Of a DNA stretch of 64,000 nucleotides, positions 26,620-34,638 are shown piece by piece (position 1 is the first letter of the stretch; each line of letters begins with the position of its first letter). The stretch spans positions 1 through 64,000 of the forward strand of contig JADJBL010000005.1 of NCBI GenBank assembly GCA_016703765.1, written 5' to 3'. The translations under genes were made by a program, and so were the position numbers. Source of the DNA: Saprospirales bacterium. GTDB lineage: Bacteria > Bacteroidota > Bacteroidia > Chitinophagales > Saprospiraceae. The notes beneath the pieces were generated by a model. That model ran no database searches and was not told the DNA's origin. It worked only from the letters and a program-made list of their open reading frames with translations.

Positions 26620-26765
26620 GTGGAATTACGCTGGCTGTGTCCTCTATACCTACGTAATTGGCACAGATGCTAATCCAATGTTTCCACTGTAGCTGAGTTA
26701 ACCCCAAAAAAGACCAGCAAGCGTAGTTCTCCACACAGCCGGTTTTCGCCGGCTGTTGTGGGGGA
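26620..26765 (+). ncRNA. Candidate structured RNA element in a 269-bp gene-free interval
   Basis: Several complementary segments overlap: ATTACG (26625) with CGTAAT (26653), TACGCT (26627) with AGCGTA (26720), GGCTGTGT (26633) with ACACAGCC (26733), and a local hairpin CAGCCGG/CCGGCTG (26736-26755). The third pairing competes with the local hairpin, the layout of an attenuator or pseudoknot. No known RNA family is recognised and no promoter is evident. Confidence 0.25.
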
Positions 26766-26838
26766 TTTTAAAACCTCAAATTCCCCGCTTGTTTCAAAAC
26801 CGAAATAAAGATTGTCTTTCGCTCTCTCTGATTCTATT

Positions 26839-26876
26839 AGCCCGGCTCCTACCCAGAAATGCCGGGCTTATTTTTT
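26839..26876 (+). terminator. Intrinsic terminator (plus strand)
   Basis: AGCCCGGC (26839-26846) and GCCGGGCT (26861-26868) form a perfect 8-bp stem followed by TATTTTTT. It overlaps the stop codon of the convergent hydrolase gene. It would end transcription from the barrel-protease gene or from the candidate RNA. Confidence 0.7.
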
Positions 26877-27731
26877 GCCCAAAAACGCCACCGTAAAGCT
26901 CACCAATTCCTCAGAATGCAGCGGGAGCTTATCCCCTTCAAAGGGATGTCCTCCGCCAAAAACGTGGTCTGCGCCTTCGATGAGGGCCAGTTGGGCCTCG
27001 GGTTTCCAGGAGATTAGCTGCTCAGCGTGGGTGGCAGGCACGCCGGGGTCGGCAGTGCCGTGCACGACGAGCATGGGGCAATGCACATGGGGCAATTGCG
27101 ATTCCGTTTTGTAGCGCGCTCCGTGCTGCTGATAATCCTCGAAAAGCTGGTAGTACAGGGGCATCTCCTGGTTGGTCCTGGCGTTTGGGATGAAGATGAC
27201 CCCGGTTTGCTTCCACTGCTCCAGCCAGGGAACCCTTTTCTCGAGAAAACGAACACCCGACACGGCGGCCCAGGTGACGAGGGCCTTGATCCTTTTTTCG
27301 GCGGCCGCGAACAGGATAGCCAGCGCGCCGCCCCGGCTGTGCCCGATCAGCGCGATGCGGCTCAGGTCGACGGAGGCGGGGAGCCAGTCGGGGGCATCGT
27401 GGAGGGCCGACATCAGGGCTTCCAGATCCTGCAATTCCTTGCTGAAATTATTGTTCCCAAACGCCTCCAGGTCGGCAAATTCCTGCGGATTTTCGGGGGT
27501 GACGCCGTTGTGAGAGAAATTGAATTTCAGGAAGGCGAAGCCTTTCATGGCAAAGGCTTCGGCGATCAGGTGCCACTGGCCCCAGTCTTTAAACCCTTTG
27601 AACCCATGGGCGAAAATGATCAGGGGGCAAGAGGCAGGCTCCGAAGGGGTATATAGGTCGAGGGAAAAAGGCCTTCCGGCGGGAGATTCCAGCAACCTGT
27701 CTTTTACCAGTCGAAAGGGCAAACTTTTCAT
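26868..27731 (-). CDS. Alpha/beta hydrolase (serine hydrolase)
   Basis: A 287-residue cytoplasmic enzyme with no signal peptide. The nucleophile elbow is GHSRGG, the acid is likely Asp in VVHGTADPGVP and the base His in GADHVFGG, giving a complete catalytic triad. The oxyanion region is AHGFKGFKDW. These features match the dienelactone-hydrolase/acyl-peptidase-like branch often annotated as alpha/beta hydrolase. The substrate cannot be inferred. A consensus -7 box (TACCTTTG) is 18 nt before the start. Confidence 0.87.
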   Translation of the reverse strand: MKSLPFRLVKDRLLESPAGRPFSLDLYTPSEPASCPLIIFAHGFKGFKDWGQWHLIAEAFAMKGFAFLKFNFSHNGVTPENPQEFADLEAFGNNNFSKELQDLEALMSALHDAPDWLPASVDLSRIALIGHSRGGALAILFAAAEKRIKALVTWAAVSGVRFLEKRVPWLEQWKQTGVIFIPNARTNQEMPLYYQLFEDYQQHGARYKTESQLPHVHCPMLVVHGTADPGVPATHAEQLISWKPEAQLALIEGADHVFGGGHPFEGDKLPLHSEELVSFTVAFLGKK

Positions 27732-27748
27732 TGGAAATTAGCTTTGTG

Positions 27749-27756
27749 CAAAGGTA
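27749..27756 (-). promoter_or_regulatory. Putative -7 box of the hydrolase gene
   Basis: On the reverse strand TACCTTTG fully matches TAnnTTTG just upstream of the ATG at 27731, implying a very short leader. No clear -33 element. Confidence 0.4.
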
Positions 27757-27822
27757 CGAGGGCTCCTGGAAATTCTCGTATCTTTCGCCGGTATGGACCA
27801 GCGGGGAACATAATCAGGATTT

Positions 27823-28797
27823 ATGACCAAAGGCATAGACGCGATCAAGGGGCCGATTGAAAAAGAGCTGAAAGAGTTCGAGCGGCATTTTCGGGCGGCA
27901 ACCCGGAGCAAGGTTCCCCTGCTCGACAAGATCACTTATTACATCGTGCGGCGAAAGGGAAAGCAGATGCGCCCCATGTTCGTCTTCCTCAGCGCCCGGC
28001 TGAGCGGGGAGGTCACGCCTGCGAGCTACAACGCCGCTTCCCTGGTGGAGCTCCTGCACACGGCTACCCTGGTGCACGACGACGTGGTGGACGACAGTTT
28101 CGAGCGCAGGGGCTTTTTTTCGATCAACGCCCTTTGGAAAAACAAGATCGCCGTCCTGGTGGGTGATTACCTCCTGTCGCAGGGCCTCCTGCTCGCCCTG
28201 ACCAACCACGAGTTCAAGCTCCTGGAGATCGTATCGACCGCAGTGAAAGATATGAGCGAGGGCGAATTGCTGCAAATGGAAAAGGCGCGCCGCCTGGACA
28301 TCGAGGAGGGCGTTTACTACGATATCATTCGCGGAAAAACCGCTTCGCTCATCGCCGCAGCCTGTGCGGCCGGCGCCGCATCCGTTACGAAGGAAGAGGA
28401 GATCATCCGCAGGATGTGGGTATTCGGGGAGAAGATCGGCATGTCCTTCCAGATCCGCGACGACCTGTTCGATCTGGGCACCGACGACGTGGGGAAGCCG
28501 CTGGGCATCGATATCAAAGAGAAAAAACTCACCCTGCCGCTGATCTACGCCCTTCAGCAGGCCAAGCCTTCGGACAAGAAGCATATTCTCGGGCTGATCC
28601 GCCGCTATCACGACCGGGACGACAAAGTCCGGGAGGTCATAGATTTTGTGAGGGCCAGCGGCGGGATGGACTATGCCAGGGAAAAAATGCTGGCTTTCCG
28701 GCAAGAGGCTTTTGTCGAGCTGTATAAATTTCCCGAGGGGCCGGTGCGGCATGCCCTGGAAGAACTGGTGATGTATGTAACGGACCGGAAGAAGTAA
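27823..28797 (+). CDS. Polyprenyl diphosphate synthase (octaprenyl-type)
   Basis: A 324-residue trans-isoprenyl diphosphate synthase. The first Asp-rich motif is HDDVVDD and the second is QIRDDLFD; KGKQMRP is the allylic-substrate Lys-Arg motif. Small or aromatic residues before the first motif (LLHTATLVHDD) fit long-chain (IspB-like) enzymes that make the menaquinone side chain from IPP and farnesyl diphosphate. Chain length cannot be fixed from sequence alone. A 7/8 -7 box, TATCTTTC, lies at 27779-27786. It ends 2 nt before the stop of the convergent coiled-coil gene. Confidence 0.92.
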   Translation: MTKGIDAIKGPIEKELKEFERHFRAATRSKVPLLDKITYYIVRRKGKQMRPMFVFLSARLSGEVTPASYNAASLVELLHTATLVHDDVVDDSFERRGFFSINALWKNKIAVLVGDYLLSQGLLLALTNHEFKLLEIVSTAVKDMSEGELLQMEKARRLDIEEGVYYDIIRGKTASLIAAACAAGAASVTKEEEIIRRMWVFGEKIGMSFQIRDDLFDLGTDDVGKPLGIDIKEKKLTLPLIYALQQAKPSDKKHILGLIRRYHDRDDKVREVIDFVRASGGMDYAREKMLAFRQEAFVELYKFPEGPVRHALEELVMYVTDRKK

Positions 28798-28799
28798 GG

Positions 28800-30251
28800 T
28801 TATTCTTTCTTTTCTTCTTCTCCCTTTTCCTCCTTCTCTACTTTCTCTTCTACTTTTTCCTCTGTTTCGGGGTTTAATTTTTCCTTGAGGTCTTCGACGG
28901 CGTCCTCGATTTTGTCGCCGAGGACTTCGGCGACGGCTTTTGTGGTGTCGACCACATCCTCGATGGCTTCTTCGACTTTTTCGGTAATGGCTTCAATCAG
29001 GCCGCCTTTTTTACGGGGTTTCTTTTCTTTTTCCTTGGGAGCGGGTTTTTCCTTTTCGGGGGCGATGGTTTCGGCTGCTTTTTCGAGCTTGTCGGCGATC
29101 TCCTCCATGGCGGCGGCCTGGTGTTTTATCTGCTCGGCGATCTTTTCCTTGGCGTGTTCTTTTGCCACTTCCAGGCGGTCCCGTTCGGCCTGTTTGGCTT
29201 CCCGCTGCCGCATTTGCTCCATTCTGGCCTCCAGTTCGGTGCGGGTATGGGCCATTTCGTTCAGCTTTTCTTCTTTGGAGCGGATCCGCTCGTCGATCAT
29301 GGTGATCTTGGCCTGGCGGATCTGGGCTTCGAGCTGGCCGTCGGTGGTTTCGATCTTTTTATGTTGAAAATCGAGGTCGTCGCGGTCGCGCTGGATGGAG
29401 CGCTCCATTTTTTGGATGGCTTCCATCAGTCCGTCGTAGCGGCGTTTGATGCGCATGAAGGGAGAGTCTTCGGAGGAGGAAGAAGATTCGCTCCCGAAAC
29501 GTTTTTCCTTGATGGCCTTGAAGGCGCCGTCGAGCCGGTCCCAAACTTTGGAGCGGTGGTCGCGGGTCATTTGGGCGTCGCGGTATTCGCGCTGGATGCG
29601 CTTGAGTTCGTCGAAAGCGGATTGGAGGCGGAGGCCTTCCTTGGCTTTTTGTTCGACCTCTTCCAGCGTGCCCATGAATTTCTGCATGGTTTCTTTCGAG
29701 CGCTTGGAAAATTCGTCGTCCATTTTTTTGCGAAGCTCCTTGAGGCGGTCGAACAGGTGGTTGGTGTTTTCCCGAAGGTTCTCGATATGATCGCGGAAGA
29801 GGTTGCGCTCGCGTACCTGGTTCTGGACCTTGTCCCAGAAATTTTTGAGGTTATTCCAGACGCTGTCGTCGAAGTCTTCGAGGTGTTCCACCCTTTCCTT
29901 GAGGTCTTCGAGTTCGGAGTGGTAGGATTCTTTCAACTTGGAGGAAAGGACGATAAAGTGCCATTCTGCCTGGGCGCGCTGGACGATATCTCCTCTTTCG
30001 ACCTTTATATCTGCGGGGAGCAGGCCTTCCGTCATGGTCAATTCCTGTTCCCGGTAAGTAAAGCCTTCGGGGAAAGGGACCTCTTTGGATTCCCTCCATT
30101 CGTCAAATAATTTCTGGGAAAATTCGTCGGTAGCGATTTCTTCCGGGAATAACCACGTGCCGACCTGATTGAGTTCAGGGCGGAGTTCCATGGCTATCAG
30201 TACGCGTTCGTCTTTTGCGTCGGTTCCCCAAAGTACAAGCTTGGTCTTCAT
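28800..30251 (-). CDS. Coiled-coil protein, unknown function
   Basis: A 483-residue cytoplasmic protein. Residues 1-105 look globular (LVLWGTDAKDERVLIAMELRPE, VGTWLFPEEIA). From about 110 to 385 there are near-continuous heptads rich in Glu, Lys and Arg. A low-complexity tail follows: Lys/Pro-rich (EKEKPAPKEKEKKPRKKGG) and then Glu/Lys-rich to the end. No known domain is recognised. Length and charge suggest a structural or scaffolding role. It lies alone between convergent ispB-like and upstream asd genes. Confidence 0.75.
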   Translation of the reverse strand: MKTKLVLWGTDAKDERVLIAMELRPELNQVGTWLFPEEIATDEFSQKLFDEWRESKEVPFPEGFTYREQELTMTEGLLPADIKVERGDIVQRAQAEWHFIVLSSKLKESYHSELEDLKERVEHLEDFDDSVWNNLKNFWDKVQNQVRERNLFRDHIENLRENTNHLFDRLKELRKKMDDEFSKRSKETMQKFMGTLEEVEQKAKEGLRLQSAFDELKRIQREYRDAQMTRDHRSKVWDRLDGAFKAIKEKRFGSESSSSSEDSPFMRIKRRYDGLMEAIQKMERSIQRDRDDLDFQHKKIETTDGQLEAQIRQAKITMIDERIRSKEEKLNEMAHTRTELEARMEQMRQREAKQAERDRLEVAKEHAKEKIAEQIKHQAAAMEEIADKLEKAAETIAPEKEKPAPKEKEKKPRKKGGLIEAITEKVEEAIEDVVDTTKAVAEVLGDKIEDAVEDLKEKLNPETEEKVEEKVEKEEKGEEEKKE

Positions 30252-30369
30252 TTTGCGATTGCTTTAGCGTGAATGTCAGTTCGTAGTAGTTCGTGTAAAA
30301 TAGCGTCGGTACAGGTTAAATTCCTTTGTAGATGTTAAAAATAAGAAATTGGCGAAAACCTACCAATTT

Positions 30370-31368
30370 TTATATAAAACCTTTGCTTTGCAGCACTTCC
30401 GCAATTTGCACCGCATTGGTGGCGGCGCCCTTGCGCAGGTTATCCGAAACGACCCAGATGTTTAGCGCCCGGTCGGCCGATTCGTCCCTCCGGATGCGCC
30501 CCACGAACACCTCGTCCCGGTTTTTTGACAAGAGGGGCATGGGGTACTGAAACGTCGCCGGATCGTCGAGCACGATCAGCCCGGGCGACTCGCCCAGCAG
30601 GCGTTTTACATCCGCGACCTCGAAATCCTTTTCAAATTCGATATTGACCGACTCGGAGTGGCCGCCCAGCACCGGGACCCGCACGGCCGTCGACGTGATC
30701 CGGATCTCCGGAGCGCCCATGATCTTGCGGGTTTCGTGAACGAGCTTCATCTCCTCCTTGGTGTAATCGTTTTCCAGGAATATGTCGCAATGCGGGATAC
30801 AGTTCTCAAAAATCTGATATTTATAGGCCATCTCCTCCTCGGCTGGGATATAGCCTTTTTTCTCCAGGCTGTATTGCTTGACGGCCCGCATGCCCGTGCC
30901 GGTGATCGACTGGTAGGTCGAAATGACCAGGCGCCTGATGGTGTACCGCCGATGCAGGGGCGCCAGGGCTACGACCATCTGGATCGTGGAGCAGTTGGGG
31001 TTTGCGATGATGAGGTCTTCGCGCTCCAGCACATGGGCGTTGACCTCCGGCACCACGAGTTTGATCGAAGGGTCCATCCGCCATGCGGAGGAATTATCGA
31101 TCACCCGCGTGCCCACGGCCGCAAAGCGGGGCCCCCACTCCCTGCTGACGGAAGCGCCGGCGGAGAACAGGGCGATATCCGGCCTGGCCGCCACGGCGGT
31201 TTCCAAGCCCACCACCGGGTATTTTTCCTCCCGGAAAATGACCTCTTTTCCAATAGACCGCTCCGAAGCGGCGGGCAGGAATTCGGTAACGGGAAAATTC
31301 CGGGCTTCGAGGACCTCGCACATGACGCCGCCCACCAAGCCGGTTACGCCAACCACAGCAACTTTCAT
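30370..31368 (-). CDS. asd: Aspartate-semialdehyde dehydrogenase
   Basis: A 332-residue NADP-dependent enzyme that reduces aspartyl-4-phosphate to aspartate semialdehyde, the branch point to lysine/diaminopimelate, threonine and methionine. The N-terminal GVTGLVGGVMCEVL is the nucleotide-binding loop. The catalytic Cys is in ANPNCSTIQMV, and the catalytic His lies in the late VPVLGGHSES region. Length and order are typical. A consensus -7 box (TATCTTTG) is at 31427-31434. Confidence 0.95.
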   Translation of the reverse strand: MKVAVVGVTGLVGGVMCEVLEARNFPVTEFLPAASERSIGKEVIFREEKYPVVGLETAVAARPDIALFSAGASVSREWGPRFAAVGTRVIDNSSAWRMDPSIKLVVPEVNAHVLEREDLIIANPNCSTIQMVVALAPLHRRYTIRRLVISTYQSITGTGMRAVKQYSLEKKGYIPAEEEMAYKYQIFENCIPHCDIFLENDYTKEEMKLVHETRKIMGAPEIRITSTAVRVPVLGGHSESVNIEFEKDFEVADVKRLLGESPGLIVLDDPATFQYPMPLLSKNRDEVFVGRIRRDESADRALNIWVVSDNLRKGAATNAVQIAEVLQSKGFI

Positions 31369-31426
31369 TTTCTATATTAATTTTTTGGATTAAAGCGCCC
31401 TCGAAAAAAGCCTTTTCGGGCCCGCC

Positions 31427-31434
31427 CAAAGATA
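31427..31434 (-). promoter_or_regulatory. Putative -7 box of asd
   Basis: TATCTTTG on the reverse strand fully matches TAnnTTTG, 58 nt upstream of the asd ATG. A TTG at the right distance is not seen. Confidence 0.45.
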
Positions 31435-31499
31435 ATGTCATTTCCAATTTATTGCTATTTTTAACGGCTTTCTATTGGACGAAGTATAATCCTTTTCAT

Positions 31500-33575
31500 A
31501 TGAAAAAATGGCTTTTTTTTGGGTTGCTGGCACTGGGGGCATTTTCAATGAAAGGGCAACTGCAAGACGATTTCTCCGATGGAAACCTGAGCGAGGACCC
31601 TTCCTGGCTGGGTCAAACAGGAGTTTTTACCGTGGAGAACGGGGAGCTTCGCCTGCTGGACGCCAACCCCCTCCCGAATAATATCTCTTACCTCTACCTG
31701 CCCGCGCCGGTCTCCGCCGATTCGCTGACGGTCTGGGAGTGGTATGTCCGGCTGGATTTCGCCCCCTCGTCCAGCAACCTGGCCTATATCTATCTCCTGG
31801 CCTCGAACCCCGACCTTACCGCAGGCCAGTTTGGCTATTATCTCCGGATCGGAGGGATCAGCGGAGCGGACGACGCACTGGAATTATTTCGCCAGGACGG
31901 CAATACCTCCGAATTGCTGATCTCCGGAACCCCCGGGGCGCTGGGCGCCCAGCCCGCCGTCGCGCGCATACGCGTGGAACGCAGCGTTGCGGGGCTCTGG
32001 TCGATGTACGCCGATTATACCGGCGGCAGCGACCTCCAGGCCCAGGGCAGCGTTTCCGATCTGACGTACCCGGACGGGCAGTTTGTAGGGCTGGTTTGCG
32101 TGTACACCAGCACCCGAAACGACGATTTTTATTTCGACGACGTATATGTGAATCCGCTCTACACCGACCAGGACCCGCCGATCCTGCTGGAAGCCATCGC
32201 CCAGGATTCCAACCTGCTCGCGCTGACATTTGACGAACCCCTGGAGGAGAACTCGGCAAAAGAAACCGGCAATTATTTCGTCTCAGACGGAATAGGCGAG
32301 CCCTCATCGGCTAATTGGGACGCAGGGGCTCCGGAGCAGGTGCTGCTTCAACTGGCCCAGCCCCTTCAATCGCTTTTCGTTTACACCCTCGAAGTCCAGG
32401 GCATTGCCGACCTGGCAGGGAACGAAAGCACCCTGCAAACCGCCGAATTTACCTGGATCAAGGTGGAGGTCGCCAACCGCTTCGACGTCCTTTTCAATGA
32501 AATCATGGCCGATCCCTCCCCGCCCATTGCCCTGCCCGAATTCGAGTTCCTGGAGATCTACAACCGGAGCGCCAAGCCCCTCCAGTTGGAAGGCTGGACC
32601 CTTTCGGACGGAGGAACCCCGGCCGTATTTCCCTCCTATTTGCTGCAGCCGGGCCAATACCTGTTGCTTTGCGACGAAGCAGGGGAGGCTCCGTTGGCGC
32701 CCTACGGCGAGGTATTAGCGCTGGAGGGTTTTCCCGGACTGAATAACGGAGGCGACCTCCTTTTGCTCGAAGACGCCAATGGACAGCGGATCGATCAGGT
32801 AGCATACAGCCTGGACTGGTACGGTGAAAGCGACAAGGACGACGGGGGCTGGTCGCTGGAACTCATCAACCCGCTTTCTCCCTGCGAAGCAGGCGGAAAC
32901 TGGCGGGCAAGCGAAAACCTGCTGGGCGGAACCCCCGGCACGGTCAATTCGATCTGGGCGCCGGTGCAGGACGAGGAGGGCCCCATCCCGCTCCTGATTT
33001 ATCCGGACTCTCCCAATACCGGAGTAGTCACTTTTTCCGAAGCTCTGGACCTGGGTGAGGCGGGGCTGGCACTCAACTTCCATATCTCGCCCGGCATCGC
33101 AGTCAGCGCCGCATTGCCGGATGTCGTCGACCCGAGGAAAGTCCGCCTGGAATGGGCGCCTCCGCTCGGGTCAGGTGCGGCTTATACCTTGAGTTTTTCC
33201 TCCGGGCTGAGCGATTGCGCGGGCAATCCGATCGATACCACCCTGCGATTGACGTTCGGACTTCCCGAACTTATCGAAGCGGGCGACCTGATCGTCAACG
33301 AGATCCTCTACCAGCCCTTGAGCGGGGAGAGGAATTTATCGAAATTTACAACCGGAGCGGAAAAGTGCTCAACGTGGGCGACCTCATCCTGGGAAACATT
33401 CAGGGTAGCAGCGATTCGATCGCGCCCGTGGCCGATGACCGCCTCCTTTACCCGGGCGAATACCTGGTGTTTTGCGAGTTCCCCTCCGACCTGTTGGGAA
33501 AGTACCCCAGCGCCCGCGATCCATGGATCCAGCAAAACGATCTACCCACCCTGCCCGACGGGGGCGGGAATGTGA
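31500..33575 (+). CDS. Lamin-tail-domain secreted protein, N-terminal part, frameshifted
   Basis: The start at 31500 gives signal MKKWLFFGLLALGAFSMKG; the earlier in-frame ATG (31452) does not. Residues 20-215 form a laminin-G/concanavalin-like domain (DDFSDGNLSEDPSWLGQTGVF). An Ig-like (Big_5) domain follows (ILLEAIAQDSNLLALTFDEPL), then a lamin-tail domain (FNEIMADPSPP...FLEIYNRSAKPLQLEGWTLSDGG) and a second Ig-like domain. The true frame is lost near 33330, inside a second lamin-tail domain; beyond that this ORF is nonsense and the protein continues in 33152-34117. The repaired product, about 870 residues, is a T9SS cargo protein. Confidence 0.78.
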   Translation: MKKWLFFGLLALGAFSMKGQLQDDFSDGNLSEDPSWLGQTGVFTVENGELRLLDANPLPNNISYLYLPAPVSADSLTVWEWYVRLDFAPSSSNLAYIYLLASNPDLTAGQFGYYLRIGGISGADDALELFRQDGNTSELLISGTPGALGAQPAVARIRVERSVAGLWSMYADYTGGSDLQAQGSVSDLTYPDGQFVGLVCVYTSTRNDDFYFDDVYVNPLYTDQDPPILLEAIAQDSNLLALTFDEPLEENSAKETGNYFVSDGIGEPSSANWDAGAPEQVLLQLAQPLQSLFVYTLEVQGIADLAGNESTLQTAEFTWIKVEVANRFDVLFNEIMADPSPPIALPEFEFLEIYNRSAKPLQLEGWTLSDGGTPAVFPSYLLQPGQYLLLCDEAGEAPLAPYGEVLALEGFPGLNNGGDLLLLEDANGQRIDQVAYSLDWYGESDKDDGGWSLELINPLSPCEAGGNWRASENLLGGTPGTVNSIWAPVQDEEGPIPLLIYPDSPNTGVVTFSEALDLGEAGLALNFHISPGIAVSAALPDVVDPRKVRLEWAPPLGSGAAYTLSFSSGLSDCAGNPIDTTLRLTFGLPELIEAGDLIVNEILYQPLSGERNLSKFTTGAEKCSTWATSSWETFRVAAIRSRPWPMTASFTRANTWCFASSPPTCWESTPAPAIHGSSKTIYPPCPTGAGM

Positions 33576-34117
33576 CCCTTTACGTGGAAGCCCAACCCGG
33601 ACAGGCCCTGATCATCGACGAGGTGGACTACTCTCCGGACATGCACCATGTGCTGTTGCACGAAACGCGCGGGGTTTCCCTCGAACGCATCGACCCCGAA
33701 ACCGACGGCGGCCTGGCGGCGAACTGGCATTCTGCCGCACAGCAAGTGGGTTACGCCACCCCGACGGCGGCAAACTCCCAATATTTTGAGCTGGAATCGG
33801 GCGGAGGCTTTTTCCTGCCCTACAAAACTTTTTCCCCCGACGGCGATGGGGAGGAAGACTTTCTCTTGCTGCAATACGAGCTCGAAGAAGAAGGCTGGAC
33901 CGCTTCGATCCGGATCTTCGACGCCTTCGGGCGGCTGGTCCGGGAGATTGCTCAAAATCAGCTGTTGGGCAGCTCCGGCGCCTACCGCTGGGATGGCGAC
34001 GACCTGAACGGCGGCAAAGCGCGGATGGGGATCTATGTCATTTGGGTGCAGCAGGTGCATCCGGATGGAAGGGTGGAGGAGCAAAAATGGAGTTGTGTAT
34101 TAGCGGGAAAGATTTAG
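33152..34117 (+). CDS. Lamin-tail-domain protein, C-terminal part with CHU_C-like end
   Basis: Meaningful from about 33330: GEEFIEIYNRSGKVLNVGDLIL, the second lamin-tail domain. It then ends in a gliding-motility-associated (CHU_C/FlgD-Ig-like) C-terminal domain: YKTFSPDGDGEEDF, RIFDAFGRLVREIA, YRWDGDDLNGGKARMGIYVIW. That domain is typical of T9SS type B cargo. The part before 33330 is a shadow of the first frame. It ends 26 nt before dgkA. Confidence 0.75.
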   Translation: MGASARVRCGLYLEFFLRAERLRGQSDRYHPAIDVRTSRTYRSGRPDRQRDPLPALERGEEFIEIYNRSGKVLNVGDLILGNIQGSSDSIAPVADDRLLYPGEYLVFCEFPSDLLGKYPSARDPWIQQNDLPTLPDGGGNVTLYVEAQPGQALIIDEVDYSPDMHHVLLHETRGVSLERIDPETDGGLAANWHSAAQQVGYATPTAANSQYFELESGGGFFLPYKTFSPDGDGEEDFLLLQYELEEEGWTASIRIFDAFGRLVREIAQNQLLGSSGAYRWDGDDLNGGKARMGIYVIWVQQVHPDGRVEEQKWSCVLAGKI

Positions 34118-34143
34118 CGGGAAAATATTTAATTTTTCACAAG

Positions 34144-34527
34144 ATGAACAACGAGATCAAGGCCCGGTTGCGTAGCTTTGTGTTTGCAGGGAAGGGTATT
34201 GTTCATGTCATCCGCACCCAGGGAAACGCCCGGATACACGCAGCTGCGACGGTAGCCGTGATCCTGGCAGGTTTTTTGTGTTCTGTTTCCCTGACGGAAT
34301 GGTGTTTGCTCCTGGTGTCGATCGGGATGGTATGGACCGCTGAAATATTCAATACGGCGTTGGAACGTCTGGTGGACCTGGTTTCACCCGAATACCATCT
34401 GCTGGCAAAATACGCCAAAGACTGCGCGGCCGGCGCGGTGCTGGCGGCTTCCCTAAGCTCCCTATTGATCGCTGCGATCATCTTTTTGCCTAAGGTCCAT
34501 TTTTTACTGAACACTCTGCCCCACTGA
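34144..34527 (+). CDS. dgkA: Diacylglycerol/undecaprenol kinase family (DgkA)
   Basis: The start at 34144 (MNNEIKARLRSF) follows the lamin-tail gene; upstream Met codons in this frame only shadow that gene. The 127-residue product has three membrane helices and the family motifs: FAGKGIVHVIRTQGNARIHAAAT, then WTAEIFNTALERLVDLVSPEYHLLAKYAKDCAAGAVL cut here into its Glu/Asn active-site part (AEIFNTALE) and the KDCAAGAVL helix. Such enzymes phosphorylate diacylglycerol or undecaprenol with ATP. A stem-loop at 34552-34583 ends the unit. Confidence 0.9.
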   Translation: MNNEIKARLRSFVFAGKGIVHVIRTQGNARIHAAATVAVILAGFLCSVSLTEWCLLLVSIGMVWTAEIFNTALERLVDLVSPEYHLLAKYAKDCAAGAVLAASLSSLLIAAIIFLPKVHFLLNTLPH

Positions 34528-34551
34528 CCACCTTACATATTAAGAAATATA

Positions 34552-34583
34552 TAAATTTAGTGCGGGGTCCGCACTTAAATTTA
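34552..34583 (+). terminator. Stem-loop after dgkA
   Basis: TAAATTTAGTGCGG and CCGCACTTAAATTTA pair with one bulged base around a GGT loop, 24 nt after the dgkA stop, followed by an AT-rich tail. Confidence 0.55.
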
Positions 34584-34638
34584 TTTGTGTGTTGCGATTT
34601 TATTGCTATGTAGGTAATGTTATATAAATCAGAGAGTT

